NCBI RefSeq assembly: GCF_001548395.1
Contig: NZ_AP017367.1
Location: 409,001 to 473,000 of the forward strand
Origin: Leptolyngbya sp. O-77
Lineage (GTDB): Bacteria > Cyanobacteriota > Cyanobacteriia > Elainellales > Elainellaceae
Reading direction: 5' to 3'
DNA length: 64,000 bases
This document shows, piece after piece, positions 27,035-36,501 of this stretch. Within the stretch, counting starts at the first letter, position 1, and each line of letters opens with the position of its first letter. The position numbers and the translations under genes were made by a program. The notes beneath the pieces were generated by a model. That model was not told where the DNA came from. It did no database searches and worked only from the letters and a program-made list of their open reading frames with translations.

Positions 27035-28555
27035 ATGGGGCAGCGCGAAAACCTGGGCAATCAGCGAGAACTACCGCTGCTGGAGGCATTGCAGCAGTGT
27101 GCCCAGCGGCCCCACGCGCCGTTTTACACACCGGGGCACAAGCGCGGCCGGGGTATTCCGCAGCCGATGCGGAACTTGCTGGGCGATCGCCCCTTCCTGG
27201 CTGATCTGCCGGAACTGCCAGAGCTAGACAATCTGTTTACGCCAGAAGGCGCGATTTTGCGGGCGCAGGCACTCGCAGCCGACCTGTTTGGCGCGGCGCA
27301 GACCTGGTTTCTGGCAAATGGCTCTACCTGCGGCATCGAGGCGGCTGTGCTGGCGACCTGCGGCCCTGGCGACTTGCTGATCCTGCCGCGAAACTGCCAT
27401 CAGGCGGCGATCGCCGCACTCATTCTCTCTGGTGCAACGCCCGTTTTTCTGTCTCCCGACTACGATGCCGAGTGGGGCATTGCCCACAGCGTTTCCCCCG
27501 CGGCCGTAGCAGCGGCGCTGGCGCAGCATCCGCGTGCAAAGGCGGTGATGCTGGTCTACCCGACCTACTACGGAGCCTGTGGAGACATCGGGGCGATCGC
27601 CCAACTCGCTCATCAACACAGCATTCCACTGATCGTGGACGAAGCCCACGGCGCACATTTTGCCTTTCATGCTGATTTCCCAACCGCATCGCTGGCAGCG
27701 GGGGCTGATATTGTCGTGCAGTCCACTCATAAAGTGCTGGGCGCGATGACCCAGGCCTCGATGCTGCACTGCCAGGGCGATCGCGTCGATGCCGATCGCC
27801 TCAGCCGCGCCCTGCGCCTGGTGCAGTCCACCAGCCCCAGCTATCTGCTGCTAGCCTCGCTGGATGCCGCCCGCTGGCAACTGGCGCAGCACGGATCGGA
27901 ACTCATGCAGCACACGCTAGACTTGGCGGCGATCGCCCGTACAGAACTCGCGCAAATTCCCGGACTGCAACTGCTCACGGCAAATCATGCTTCTACTCCC
28001 GGCTTCGTGGCGCTCGACCCCACTCGGCTGACGGTGGATGTGCGGGCGCTGGGACTGTCGGGCTTTGCCGCTGACGAAATTTTGCACACGCAACTGGGCG
28101 TAACGGCAGAGTTGCCCGCGCTGACGCATCTCACCTTTATCCTCAGCCTGGGCAACACGCCGCAGGATATTCAGCAGCTTGTGCAGGGATTTCGGACATT
28201 GGCTCAGTCGGTTCAGCAGACCGACCGCGATGGGCCGCAAGCTGAAACACTCAGACCGGGACTGGCGGCTTTTTCCTGGAACCCCCTAGAGGCGAACCCG
28301 ATAGGGGCGGAGCAATCGCTGTCGCCCCGTGCGGCGTTTTTGGCAGCGAGCGAGGTGGTGCCGCTAGAGCAGGCGGGCGATCGCCTTTCAGCAGAAACGG
28401 TGTGTCCCTATCCGCCAGGCATTCCGCTGTTGATTCCTGGAGAACGCATTTCAAGCGGCGCGTTGCAGTATCTCGATGCGGTGCTAAAGCACGGCGGAAC
28501 GGTGACCGGGCTAATAGGTGGGCAGAGTCTGCGCGTCGTGCAGCATGACGGGTAG
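27035..28555 (+). CDS. Orn/Lys/Arg decarboxylase-family PLP enzyme
   Basis: This 506-aa fold-type I decarboxylase resembles the short, wing-domain-less group found in cyanobacteria and Gram-positives. Marks are FYTPGHKRGRG at the N-terminus, WFLANGSTCGIEAAVLA, IVDEAHGAHF (cofactor Asp and His) and QSTHKVLGAMTQASMLH with the PLP Lys. The C-terminal domain has CPYPPGIPLLIPGE. Arginine, lysine or ornithine as substrate cannot be told apart from sequence alone. It starts 3 bp after rlpA. Its last 45 bp overlap the 3' end of the opposite-strand histidine kinase. Confidence 0.88.
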   Translation: MGQRENLGNQRELPLLEALQQCAQRPHAPFYTPGHKRGRGIPQPMRNLLGDRPFLADLPELPELDNLFTPEGAILRAQALAADLFGAAQTWFLANGSTCGIEAAVLATCGPGDLLILPRNCHQAAIAALILSGATPVFLSPDYDAEWGIAHSVSPAAVAAALAQHPRAKAVMLVYPTYYGACGDIGAIAQLAHQHSIPLIVDEAHGAHFAFHADFPTASLAAGADIVVQSTHKVLGAMTQASMLHCQGDRVDADRLSRALRLVQSTSPSYLLLASLDAARWQLAQHGSELMQHTLDLAAIARTELAQIPGLQLLTANHASTPGFVALDPTRLTVDVRALGLSGFAADEILHTQLGVTAELPALTHLTFILSLGNTPQDIQQLVQGFRTLAQSVQQTDRDGPQAETLRPGLAAFSWNPLEANPIGAEQSLSPRAAFLAASEVVPLEQAGDRLSAETVCPYPPGIPLLIPGERISSGALQYLDAVLKHGGTVTGLIGGQSLRVVQHDG

Positions 28556-31500
28556 CGTCAGGACAAAGCGCACAAAATTGTCGTGACTTTCGAGGGCGAT
28601 CGCCCCACCCAAATGCTCGACCAGTTTCTTGACCAGCGCCAGCCCCAGTCCCGTTCCTTCATGCTTCCACAGATCGTTACTGGGGATGCGATAAAAGCGT
28701 TCAAATATACGCTCCTGTTCTATGACAGGGATCTCTACACCCGTGTTCACAATCATGATCCTCAAGTATTCAGCAGTGTATTCACTTGCTGAAACCTGGA
28801 TCGTCTCTTGGGCAGGTGTATATTTGCAGGCGTTATTGAGCAACTCACCCAAGATGCGACTGAGATAAGAGGTATCTGTCGTGATTGATGGAAGATTCGC
28901 TGGAACGTTCAGAATAAGTTGCTGATTATGATTTCGAGTGCGTTCTAAAAATGGTTCTGCAATGTGTGCAATCCAGTCGCACAGATGAATGCTTGTCAGC
29001 AGGAGTGGCTCCATCCCAGCATCGAGTCGAGATAAATCCAGCAGATCGTTAATCAGTTTTAGCTCTCGCTGACATTCATCTTTCAGAATTTGGAAATAGC
29101 GGTGAATATGACCCAGATCTGGATTGTCGAAAATGCCAATCTGACGCAGGCTCAGTTCCAGCATTTGGGATGACATCTTGACATTCGCCATCGGAGTCCG
29201 CAGTTCGTGCGAAACGCTGCTTAAAAAGTTATCTTTTAGTTCATTTAGCTGTTCCAGCTTCTCAACCTGGCTGCGTGCTGCTTGATAGAGCCTGGCTTGT
29301 CGAATGGCGATCGCACATTGATTGGCGACCTGTTGCACCAGACGAATCTCGCTATCCTCAAATGGCTCATTCCCTGCCCGATAAAGCCACAAATCCCCCA
29401 ACAAACTTTGATTATCTCGAAGTACACACGCCAACACGCTAAAGGGCCGATTGATGTCTCGCAAAATTGGTTTCGCGTTGGAGTTCTCTGGTAAATTGCC
29501 TGCGGATGACTGAGGAGCAATGCGCCAACAAAAGTGGACGATTTGGCTTTGAAAGATCTGTTCATACAGTTCTTTATAGTCCCCGATTGACACGATGCTG
29601 GAATGTCGAGAAGGGATGCCCGGAGCCACATACTCGTGCTGAATGATGGAGATATTCTGCTCCAGGTCATAGAGTCCTGTATCACAAATGCTGATTTCCA
29701 ACTCTGTTCCTAGCTCTTGCACCACCTTTTGCAGAATGACATCTTCATCAAGGCTGTCGCGCACTTTGTCGGTAATGCGCTTGAGCAGTTTCTCGAAGTC
29801 GAGCGCTTGTTTAATCTGAGAAGTTTGCTCTTTGACCTGAGTGGACAGGCTGGCATTGAGCAGCCGGACATGGTGGTATAACTCTGACTGTTGAATCGCA
29901 ATGCCGACTTGATTGGCAAGTTGCAGCAACAAGTCACACTCCCACACTTGCCACTGGCGCGGGTGGCAACACTGATGCACCAGTAGCAGCCCCCAAAGCT
30001 GTTTTTGCACTAAAATCGGCACTACCAAATTAGCAGTGACCTGGAATTGCAGCAGAAATTCGCGATGGCAGGGAGCAATGTCTTCCGTATGAACGTTGGC
30101 GATCGCCCGCACGCGCCCTTGCTGATAGAGCTTTAGCCAGTTTTCCTGAAAGCACGGATCGTCGATGACGCGATCGCACAGAGACCAGTCTGCCTGTCCG
30201 ACCGATTCCACCAACACACGCCCGCTCCAGTCAGGTTGAAACTGGTAAATTAACACGCGGTCGGCCTGCAAAAACTGGCGCACCTCGTCTACCGTCGTAG
30301 ACAGCACCTCAGACGAATCGAGCGACTGGCGAATGCGCTGGGCCATCTGGGCGATTAGTCGTTCACGCTGAGTCTGCTGCTGAAGCCGCTGCTCGGCCTG
30401 CTTGCGTTCGGTAATGTCTTGCGTAGTGCCAAACAGGCGCACCGTTTTTCCGTTTTCAACAATGGCCTGACCGCGATTGTGGAGATAGCGCAGAGAGCCG
30501 TCCGGTAGAACGATCCGCATCTCGTGGTCGTAGGCAGCGCCCGTGGCGATCGCCCGCTTGACAAACTGTTCAAACGACTGCACATCGGCAGGGTGGATCA
30601 GCCGCCGCAGGGTGCGGTAGGTAGGAGGCTGCGTCGGGTCAAGCCCAAAAATGCGATACGTTTCATCTGACCAGGTGACGGTTCGTGTTTGCACGTTGTA
30701 ATCCCAACTGCCCAGGCGGGCGAGGCGCTGGGCATCAGACAAATCCTTTTCGCGCTGGCGGAGGGCGATCGCCACTCGCTTATATTCCGTGATGTCGGTG
30801 TTTGCAAAGATGCAGGCATCGATCTGCCCTTGACTATCAACCAGCGGATAGAGTCGCGCCAGCGTCAGGCGTTCTGTGCCGTCCTGACAGCGGAGGGTCA
30901 GTTCTACATTGGCAAACGACTGCCCCTCAAAGACTTGCGCTATCATCGTCTGCACTGTATTCCAGAGCGTTGCGCTGGGCACAAGGTCTTGCAGCGATCG
31001 CCCCCGCATGGTTTGTCCATACTGAAACACCTGCTCACAGGCGGGGTTCCAGTTTAGAATCAGCCCTGCCCGGTTAACCCAGAGGATAGGGTTAGGCGAG
31101 CCGTCAAGCATTTGGCGATAGCAGTTTTGTGGCTCTTGGGCGGCTGCTCCAGAGGAATCGATGCGCGACCGATCCAGGCTTGCCAAGCCCAACAGGTTCC
31201 CGTCCAAGTCCAGCACCGCTACATAGCCACCCACCAGTGAAGATGATGTAGCGCCCCGTGCATCCCATTCGGTTTCCGTCATGACTGTTGGCGATCGCTG
31301 CACCAAGTCACCAATCTGCGTTGTGTTGAGGTCACTGCCCTGGGCGATCGCCCGAACCACATCTTGAGCCGTAAACAAACCCAGCAGTTGCCCCTGCTGC
31401 AAGACAGCAACACAGTCCAACTGAGCCTCGTGCATAAGGCGCACAACCTCAGTCGCCAGGGTTTGTGCCACGACGGTCATCGGCGGCAATAGAAGTGGAT

Positions 31501-31603
31501 TGCTGGTGGGCGGCGGACACGCGGCAAGCAATGGATTAGCCTGGTGTGTGGAGGCAGCGTTTTCGGGCGAAAGCTGATTGTTAAAGGGAATGCCTTCTGT
31601 CAT
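28511..31603 (-). CDS. CBS-PAS-PAS-GAF-GAF hybrid-input histidine kinase
   Basis: In this 1030-aa protein, residues about 40-145 form a CBS pair, 160-275 a PAS domain, 285-400 a PAS/PAC domain, 415-575 a GAF, 605-775 a second GAF, 785-855 HisKA with His799 in SVSHELRTPM, and 905-1025 HATPase (LLNNACKYTP, GTGLGLALVKKLVEHLGG). The first GAF is of cyanobacteriochrome type, with Cys512-His513 in IAPCHREFLLQF followed by ANLVVPIL, so bilin binding is possible. There is no membrane segment. No cognate response regulator is adjacent. It converges with the decarboxylase gene, overlapping 45 bp. Confidence 0.9.
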   Translation of the reverse strand: MTEGIPFNNQLSPENAASTHQANPLLAACPPPTSNPLLLPPMTVVAQTLATEVVRLMHEAQLDCVAVLQQGQLLGLFTAQDVVRAIAQGSDLNTTQIGDLVQRSPTVMTETEWDARGATSSSLVGGYVAVLDLDGNLLGLASLDRSRIDSSGAAAQEPQNCYRQMLDGSPNPILWVNRAGLILNWNPACEQVFQYGQTMRGRSLQDLVPSATLWNTVQTMIAQVFEGQSFANVELTLRCQDGTERLTLARLYPLVDSQGQIDACIFANTDITEYKRVAIALRQREKDLSDAQRLARLGSWDYNVQTRTVTWSDETYRIFGLDPTQPPTYRTLRRLIHPADVQSFEQFVKRAIATGAAYDHEMRIVLPDGSLRYLHNRGQAIVENGKTVRLFGTTQDITERKQAEQRLQQQTQRERLIAQMAQRIRQSLDSSEVLSTTVDEVRQFLQADRVLIYQFQPDWSGRVLVESVGQADWSLCDRVIDDPCFQENWLKLYQQGRVRAIANVHTEDIAPCHREFLLQFQVTANLVVPILVQKQLWGLLLVHQCCHPRQWQVWECDLLLQLANQVGIAIQQSELYHHVRLLNASLSTQVKEQTSQIKQALDFEKLLKRITDKVRDSLDEDVILQKVVQELGTELEISICDTGLYDLEQNISIIQHEYVAPGIPSRHSSIVSIGDYKELYEQIFQSQIVHFCWRIAPQSSAGNLPENSNAKPILRDINRPFSVLACVLRDNQSLLGDLWLYRAGNEPFEDSEIRLVQQVANQCAIAIRQARLYQAARSQVEKLEQLNELKDNFLSSVSHELRTPMANVKMSSQMLELSLRQIGIFDNPDLGHIHRYFQILKDECQRELKLINDLLDLSRLDAGMEPLLLTSIHLCDWIAHIAEPFLERTRNHNQQLILNVPANLPSITTDTSYLSRILGELLNNACKYTPAQETIQVSASEYTAEYLRIMIVNTGVEIPVIEQERIFERFYRIPSNDLWKHEGTGLGLALVKKLVEHLGGAIALESHDNFVRFVLTLPVMLHDAQTLPTY

Positions 31604-31843
31604 GGCGCATTTTGATCAGCTTAGCTGACAGATTCACAAAACTCCAACCTCAATTCCACAGAGCAGTCCCCATCCTTCCTGGTAAAAAAACAAGAATATT
31701 CCTATACATAGCCTCGCAAGAAATTTATAGAATTATGGCGCGAGACCGAAAACAACGCTGATGTTTCCCTAGGGCCTCCGCAATGCCGATATTTCCGGCA
31801 AGAGTTTGTAGAGAGTTTAATTATTTCTGATTTTAGACGGCTT

Positions 31844-33091
31844 CTAAACGACTCCTAAAGAACTCGGTGTTTGCAAGCCTTTGGGCAGCGCCGCCGGGTC
31901 AATGCCCTTGCCTTGCACCAGTACGCCAAAGTTGCCCAGCCGCAAAGGGTCAATCAGCGACTGGAGGCGATCGCGCTGTTGCAGCAATTCTGCCAGGTTC
32001 ACCGCTACGCCCGGCTCCGGATAGGACAGGGCCGCCAGGCGATCGCCCAATCCCAGCGCCATTAAAAATAGGCCCTGCGGGACGAATCCCAGCGTGTCTA
32101 GCCCGCAGCGATCGCCCTGGCGCTCCAGCGCTGTGAAATCCACATGCGCCGTCAGGTCTTGCCGCCCAATGTGTAGATAAGGGTCAGAATGGTGCGCGTG
32201 CTGGTAATAGCACTGGAGCGTGCCCGTGGTGCGGGTGGGGCTGTAGTAGCGCTGCGCCGGATAGCCATAGTCGATGGTGATCACGTAGCCACGATGCAGC
32301 CGATCTGCCACCGTTTGCAGCCAGTTCAGCGCCGCCAGGTTGACCTCGGTGCGATAGCCGTCGGGATAGCGGTCGGACGGCAGATCCACGCCGACAAGCT
32401 GGAAATATTCAGCCAGCGCTGGCGTGGAGAGTTCGCCTAGCGCTTCGGCAAACCGCGCCCCTGGCCCATCCGACGCGGGCGCGGGTGCGAGGGTGACGTA
32501 GATTTCCTGGAGCTGCCCCTGGGCGATCGCCACCTGATGCACTGGAAACGCATCCACCAGTTCGTTTGAGAAAAAGCAGCCCGTCACAGAATCGAGCGGC
32601 ATCTCTTCCCAACTGCACCAGCGCACCTGGCCAGAGTCTGCCAAAGGCTGGAGCCGACGCTGCTGCTCTGCCCGCATCGCCGCCGAAATTTCCACAATCA
32701 CATAGTTCACGGCTTCAAAGCAGGCGTAATGCTCTCGATAGAGATAGCGCAGCACATCCGCCGCCAAGATCCCTTGCCCTGCGCCCATTTCCACCAGCGT
32801 AAAGGGATGCGGAGCGCCCAGCAGGTGCCACAATTCGGCAAACTGTTCTGCCAGCAGTTCCCCAAACGCTGCGTCCAGATGGGGCGAGGTATAGAAATCT
32901 CCCGCTGCGCCGATCCGTGGGCTGGGTGTGGCGTAATAGCCGTAGTCCGGGTCGTAGAGGGCGATCGCCATGAATTCGGCAAATGAGATCCGCCGCTGCG
33001 GATGGGCGGTGATGCGCTCAAAGAGGCGATCGCACAGTGGCACGCTACTCTTATCAGAACTCTTATCAGAATCAGACGAACCGGAACGCAT
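31844..33091 (-). CDS. MidA/NDUFAF7-type SAM-dependent methyltransferase
   Basis: This 415-aa protein is of the MidA family (DUF185). Its eukaryotic member NDUFAF7 methylates an arginine of a complex I subunit, so a role in NDH-1 assembly is an inference. Motifs are ISFAEFMAIALYDPDYGYYA, GDFYTSPHLDAAFGELLAEQ, the SAM-binding VEMGAGQGILAADVL, and VITIDYGYPAQRYYSPTR. The ATG at 33091 starts a Ser/Asp-rich leader before the conserved region. Immediately upstream lies a purine/pyrimidine repeat element. Confidence 0.88.
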   Translation of the reverse strand: MRSGSSDSDKSSDKSSVPLCDRLFERITAHPQRRISFAEFMAIALYDPDYGYYATPSPRIGAAGDFYTSPHLDAAFGELLAEQFAELWHLLGAPHPFTLVEMGAGQGILAADVLRYLYREHYACFEAVNYVIVEISAAMRAEQQRRLQPLADSGQVRWCSWEEMPLDSVTGCFFSNELVDAFPVHQVAIAQGQLQEIYVTLAPAPASDGPGARFAEALGELSTPALAEYFQLVGVDLPSDRYPDGYRTEVNLAALNWLQTVADRLHRGYVITIDYGYPAQRYYSPTRTTGTLQCYYQHAHHSDPYLHIGRQDLTAHVDFTALERQGDRCGLDTLGFVPQGLFLMALGLGDRLAALSYPEPGVAVNLAELLQQRDRLQSLIDPLRLGNFGVLVQGKGIDPAALPKGLQTPSSLGVV

Positions 33092-33107
33092 AGAGAAAAT
33101 CCAAAAG

Positions 33108-33236
33108 CAAGAACGAAGAACGAAAAATGAAGAGAGAAGAGGGAAGAACGAAAAACGAAGAACGAAGAACGAAAACTCGCTCTCCCTCTTCCTTCTTTTC
33201 TCTTCGTTCTTCCCTCTTTCCCCCTCTCCCTTCCTA
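33108..33236. repeat. polypurine/polypyrimidine repeat element, copy 2
   Basis: A purine arm with GAAGAACGAAGAACGAAAA-type words is followed by a pyrimidine arm (CTCTCCCTCTTCC ... CCCTCTCCC). It shares its core words with the element at 3611-3718 in the opposite orientation. Confidence 0.7.
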
Positions 33237-33353
33237 TAGATAGAGTTCTAGCCCAGCATAGATACTCAAATGTGTAGTTTTATTGCCGCTTTTTCTTAAG
33301 TTATGTTAACGTACAAGTACAACCTAAAGACAACCTAGAGAGGTCTTTGAGCT

Positions 33354-33497
33354 ATGCAAACCCAAGAATCCAAGTTTGGCTTTACTCAGTTTGCGGAAAC
33401 CTGGAACGGTCGTCTGGCAATGCTGGGCTTCGTGATTGGTCTGGCTACGGAACTGTTGACGGGTCAGGGCATCCTGTCCCAATTGGGTCTGATGTAG
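33354..33497 (+). CDS. high-light-inducible protein (HLIP, one-helix LHC-like)
   Basis: This 47-aa one-helix protein of the chlorophyll a/b-binding superfamily has the signature FAETWNGRLAMLGFVIGLAT, where the ExxNGRxAMxGF pattern supplies the chlorophyll ligands Glu and Asn. It resembles small cyanobacterial Hli/Scp proteins that protect photosystem II assembly and bind free chlorophyll. AGAGAGG lies about 8-14 nt upstream of the ATG, and an AT-rich TATGTTAAC at 33302-33310 may be the -10 region. A strong terminator follows at 33586-33612, so it is a stand-alone transcript. Confidence 0.93.
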   Translation: MQTQESKFGFTQFAETWNGRLAMLGFVIGLATELLTGQGILSQLGLM

Positions 33498-33585
33498 GTT
33501 GACCCTGCCGGGGTTTGCGAAACGCAACCTGGGTAGTTGGTCTGCTACGGTCTTTCACGTTTCATCCTTGATATCTCCTTCGCAG

Positions 33586-33612
33586 AGGTGCGGCTTCGGT
33601 CGCACCTTTTTT
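33586..33612 (+). terminator. intrinsic terminator after the HLIP gene
   Basis: AGGTGCG (33586-33592) pairs with CGCACCT (33601-33607) across the loop GCTTCGGT, followed by a T-run to 33612. Confidence 0.9.
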
Positions 33613-33628
33613 GTTGCGGCGATCGCTC

Positions 33629-33663
33629 CAAAATCTACAATCTAAAATCCAGAATCAAAACAA
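33629..33663 (+). repeat. AATCCAAAATC dispersed repeat, copy 4
   Basis: CCAAAATCTACAATCTAAAA followed by TCCAGAATC, between the HLIP terminator and coaX. Confidence 0.55.
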
Positions 33664-33712
33664 GCGCTGACTAGGCTGCCGCCCAGATCTAACTCCTAAC
33701 CTCCAACCCCTC

Positions 33713-34489
33713 ATGTCTCTTTGGTTGGCTCTTGCAATTGGCAACTCGCGGCTTCATTGGGCCGCTTTCTCGGACAGCAGACTGCTACACATCTGGGATT
33801 CGGACTATTGGACAGCGGCGGCGATCGCCCAATTTGCCGTCGATCCAGCATCCGCAAATTTGCCGCTCATCGGTGAGGGGAGTCCGCAAGCGCCGGTTCC
33901 ATTGGCGATCGCCTCCGTTGTGCCCGCGCAGACAGACCTCTGGCAGCAGTATCCCGCCCAGCAGATCCTTACCCTGGCGGACGTGCCCCTGGACAAGATG
34001 TACCCCACCTTCGGCATCGATCGCGCCCTGACCCTCTGGGGCGCAATCTGTTCCCTAGGCGCACCCGTACTGGTGATCGATGCCGGAACCGCCCTTACCT
34101 TCACTGCCGCCGATCGACACAACAATCTGGTAGGCGGCGCGATTCTTCCCGGTCTGCGGCTCCAGCAGCAGGCTCTCGCCCAGGACACGGCCGTTCTGCC
34201 GCTCGTCACGCTCCAGCCAGACCTAAACCTGCCGCCGCGCTGGGCTACCGACACACCCGCCGCCATCCGCTCCGGCATTCTCTACACGCTGCTGGCCAGC
34301 ATTCAAGACTTTGCTCACGATTGGCTGTTGCAGGAACCAGAAGGGGCGATCGCCCTGACAGGCGGCGACTCCGCCCTGCTCCACCAGGCGCTTTCTCAAC
34401 AAAACCCAGCCCTCGCTGCCCGCATTCATCGTGATTCAGCACTCATCTTTCGCGGCATCCCCGCGCTGCGAGACCGGAGCCTGATTTGA
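33713..34489 (+). CDS. coaX: type III pantothenate kinase
   Basis: CoaX phosphorylates pantothenate, the first step of CoA synthesis; 258 aa. ASKHA motifs are ALAIGNSRLHWAAF at the N-terminus (phosphate loop), VIDAGTALTFTAAD and LVGGAILPGLRLQQQAL. The conserved GTALT and the Asp before it are present. The C-terminus AIALTGGDSALL fits the family. The ATG at 33713 begins directly at the phosphate-loop strand. It converges with crtH. Confidence 0.93.
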   Translation: MSLWLALAIGNSRLHWAAFSDSRLLHIWDSDYWTAAAIAQFAVDPASANLPLIGEGSPQAPVPLAIASVVPAQTDLWQQYPAQQILTLADVPLDKMYPTFGIDRALTLWGAICSLGAPVLVIDAGTALTFTAADRHNNLVGGAILPGLRLQQQALAQDTAVLPLVTLQPDLNLPPRWATDTPAAIRSGILYTLLASIQDFAHDWLLQEPEGAIALTGGDSALLHQALSQQNPALAARIHRDSALIFRGIPALRDRSLI

Positions 34490-34601
34490 ACTTGGACAGA
34501 GGGCGATCGCCCAAGAAATGCTCCCGCAAAGACAGTCGTCAGCATTCATCTGCCCGTTGTGAACTAGCAGGGTTAGCGATAGTTTTGCGGGGACCGCCTG
34601 C

Positions 34602-36149
34602 TTAGCCGCGCAGCCCCAGATCTGTGGCAACGCGATGGGCGCAGGCAAAGCCCGAAAAGGCGACTGCGTTTAGCCCCTGTCCGGGAAAGGTGCTGTCGCC
34701 GACGCAGTAGAGGCCAGGAATGGCAGTGCGGTTGAAGGGCATTCCCAGCAGGCCCAGCAGCTTGCGACGAGGAATAGGGCCGTAGGAGCCGTCTACGCGA
34801 CCGAGAAAGCGGCGATGGGTGCGGGGCGTGCCCGCTTCCTGAAAATCCAGCCCGGCGGCAAGGCCGGGAAAGATGGCTTCGAGGCGATCGCACAATGCTG
34901 CGGCCACATCTTCCTTTTGTGTTTCGTACTCGCTGGGCGAGAGGTTTTGCCAGTGGTCTACCCAGTCGGGCGTGAAGGTGTGGATGATGTGGTAGCCGTC
35001 GGGCGCGAGGCTGGGGTCGAGCAGTGTGGGAATCGAGACAAAAATTGTGCCCCTGGCGGCTTCGATGCGGCTCCAGTCTTCTAGCAGAATGTGGTGGCAC
35101 TCCGTCCCAGCGGGCAGCACGTCGGCCCTCACCCCCAGATGCAGGCTAAAGAAGCTGGGCGACTTGCGATAGCGCTGCTGCCACTTTTGCTCTGATTTGG
35201 GCAGGGTGGCGGCGGGCAGCAGTTTTTCAAACGTGTCCCAGCGAGTGGCGTTGGAAATGACGCGGCGGGCGCGGTAGGTTTTGCCCGATGCCAGCCTCAC
35301 GCCAACCGCGCGACCGTTTTCCATCAGGATCTCCGTAACGCGGGACTTGTAAAGGATTTTGCCGCCTGCCTTTTCCAGCCCTGCTGCCAGTTTTTGGGCA
35401 ATCTGCCCTACGCCACCTTTGGGATAGTTGATACCGCCATAGTGGCGATCGCTAAACACCATGCCCGCGTTGATCATCGGTGTCAGATCCGCAGGCACCA
35501 CCGACCAGCAATAGCACTCCATGTCGATGAAGCGCAATAAATCTGGGTCAGAAATGTAGCGGCGGGCAATGTCGCCCACGTTTTGGGGCAAATATTTCAC
35601 CAATCCCAAACAGGCAAAGGGATGCTGAAAAAACACGCGAGTCAGGTAGCGTGGCTCCTCTAGCGATAGGAGTTCCATCGCGTTGAGGCAGTTAAACACC
35701 GCCCAGCACTCGTCATAAAATCGGCGGATGCCCTTCGCTTCATGGGGAAATTTGGCGATCAGTTCTTGCAAAAAATTCTCATATTCGCGATGAACCTTGA
35801 GATCTAGCCCGCCGGGTAAGTGGTAGTGAATCTGCACCGGATCAGGAATTGTCTCGATTTCCATGTCTACAGCAGCTAGTGCCCGCGTCAGCAAGTTCGT
35901 CGTACCCTGGTTGCCAAAGCCAAAGATCATCGACGCGCCCACATCAAACCGATAGCCTGCTCGCTCGAAGTAGCCCGCGCTGCCTCCCGGAATCAGGTAG
36001 CGCTCTAGCACCAGCACGGATGCTCCTTTTGCCGCAAGCTGGGTCGCCGTCACCAATCCGCCGATGCCAGAGCCAATCACAATCGCATCAAACATTGTTC
36101 CATCTGGTGGAATCGGGGATCTGGTCTGGGCGGTGGTATCGGTCTGCAT
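34602..36149 (-). CDS. crtH: carotenoid cis-trans isomerase (CRTISO)
   Basis: CrtH isomerises cis-lycopene (prolycopene) to all-trans-lycopene, downstream of zeta-carotene desaturase; 515 aa. The FAD-binding IVIGSGIGGLVTATQLAAKG lies near the N-terminus. Family stretches include GGSAGYFERAGYRFDVGASM, MECYCWSVVPADLTPMINAG, GGINYPKGGVGQIAQKLA and the C-terminal YCVGDSTFPGQGLNAVAFSG. The ATG at 36149 adds about 18 residues before the Met at 36095 (MFDAIVIGSG); the latter is preceded by GATGGA and could be the real start. It converges with coaX. Confidence 0.93.
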   Translation of the reverse strand: MQTDTTAQTRSPIPPDGTMFDAIVIGSGIGGLVTATQLAAKGASVLVLERYLIPGGSAGYFERAGYRFDVGASMIFGFGNQGTTNLLTRALAAVDMEIETIPDPVQIHYHLPGGLDLKVHREYENFLQELIAKFPHEAKGIRRFYDECWAVFNCLNAMELLSLEEPRYLTRVFFQHPFACLGLVKYLPQNVGDIARRYISDPDLLRFIDMECYCWSVVPADLTPMINAGMVFSDRHYGGINYPKGGVGQIAQKLAAGLEKAGGKILYKSRVTEILMENGRAVGVRLASGKTYRARRVISNATRWDTFEKLLPAATLPKSEQKWQQRYRKSPSFFSLHLGVRADVLPAGTECHHILLEDWSRIEAARGTIFVSIPTLLDPSLAPDGYHIIHTFTPDWVDHWQNLSPSEYETQKEDVAAALCDRLEAIFPGLAAGLDFQEAGTPRTHRRFLGRVDGSYGPIPRRKLLGLLGMPFNRTAIPGLYCVGDSTFPGQGLNAVAFSGFACAHRVATDLGLRG

Positions 36150-36501
36150 AGGGGCGATCGCACTTCATTCGGTTCTCAATCTATCTCAATCTATTAGTGT
36201 ATCGGACAGGCTACCGCTTCTGGACAAGTCGCCCCGTCGATAGAAACGCAAAAAAAGGGGGACTGGTCTGTTGACCAACCCCACCTGCCGATCCTTTGAG
36301 AGGAGAACACTAAAGACAATGTAGCTTTATTGAGATTTTATGTCAATACTATCGACAGTCTTTCTCAAATAAATCCCGGCAGACCTGCGCTCGTCAGTCC
36401 AGATGCACCAGTCCTACCCGCATTTGCTATGATAGTTAAGCCAAGTTCAAGCCCGACCGGAGCGATCCGGCTCCTATGTTGGGCAAAGGGCTGGGCAACG
36501 T
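36150..36501. other. intergenic region between crtH and tRNA-Leu, about 350 bp
   Basis: It contains a minus-strand terminator-like hairpin at 36250-36282 and TATGAT at 36428-36433, a possible -10 box for the tRNA. No gene was found. Confidence 0.45.
36250..36282 (-). terminator. minus-strand terminator-like hairpin
   Basis: On the minus strand GGGGTTGGTC and GACCAGTCCCC flank a 4-nt loop and run into TTTTTTT. It may end the transcript of the Cph2-like gene (36642-39266) that reads through antisense to the tRNA. Confidence 0.55.
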
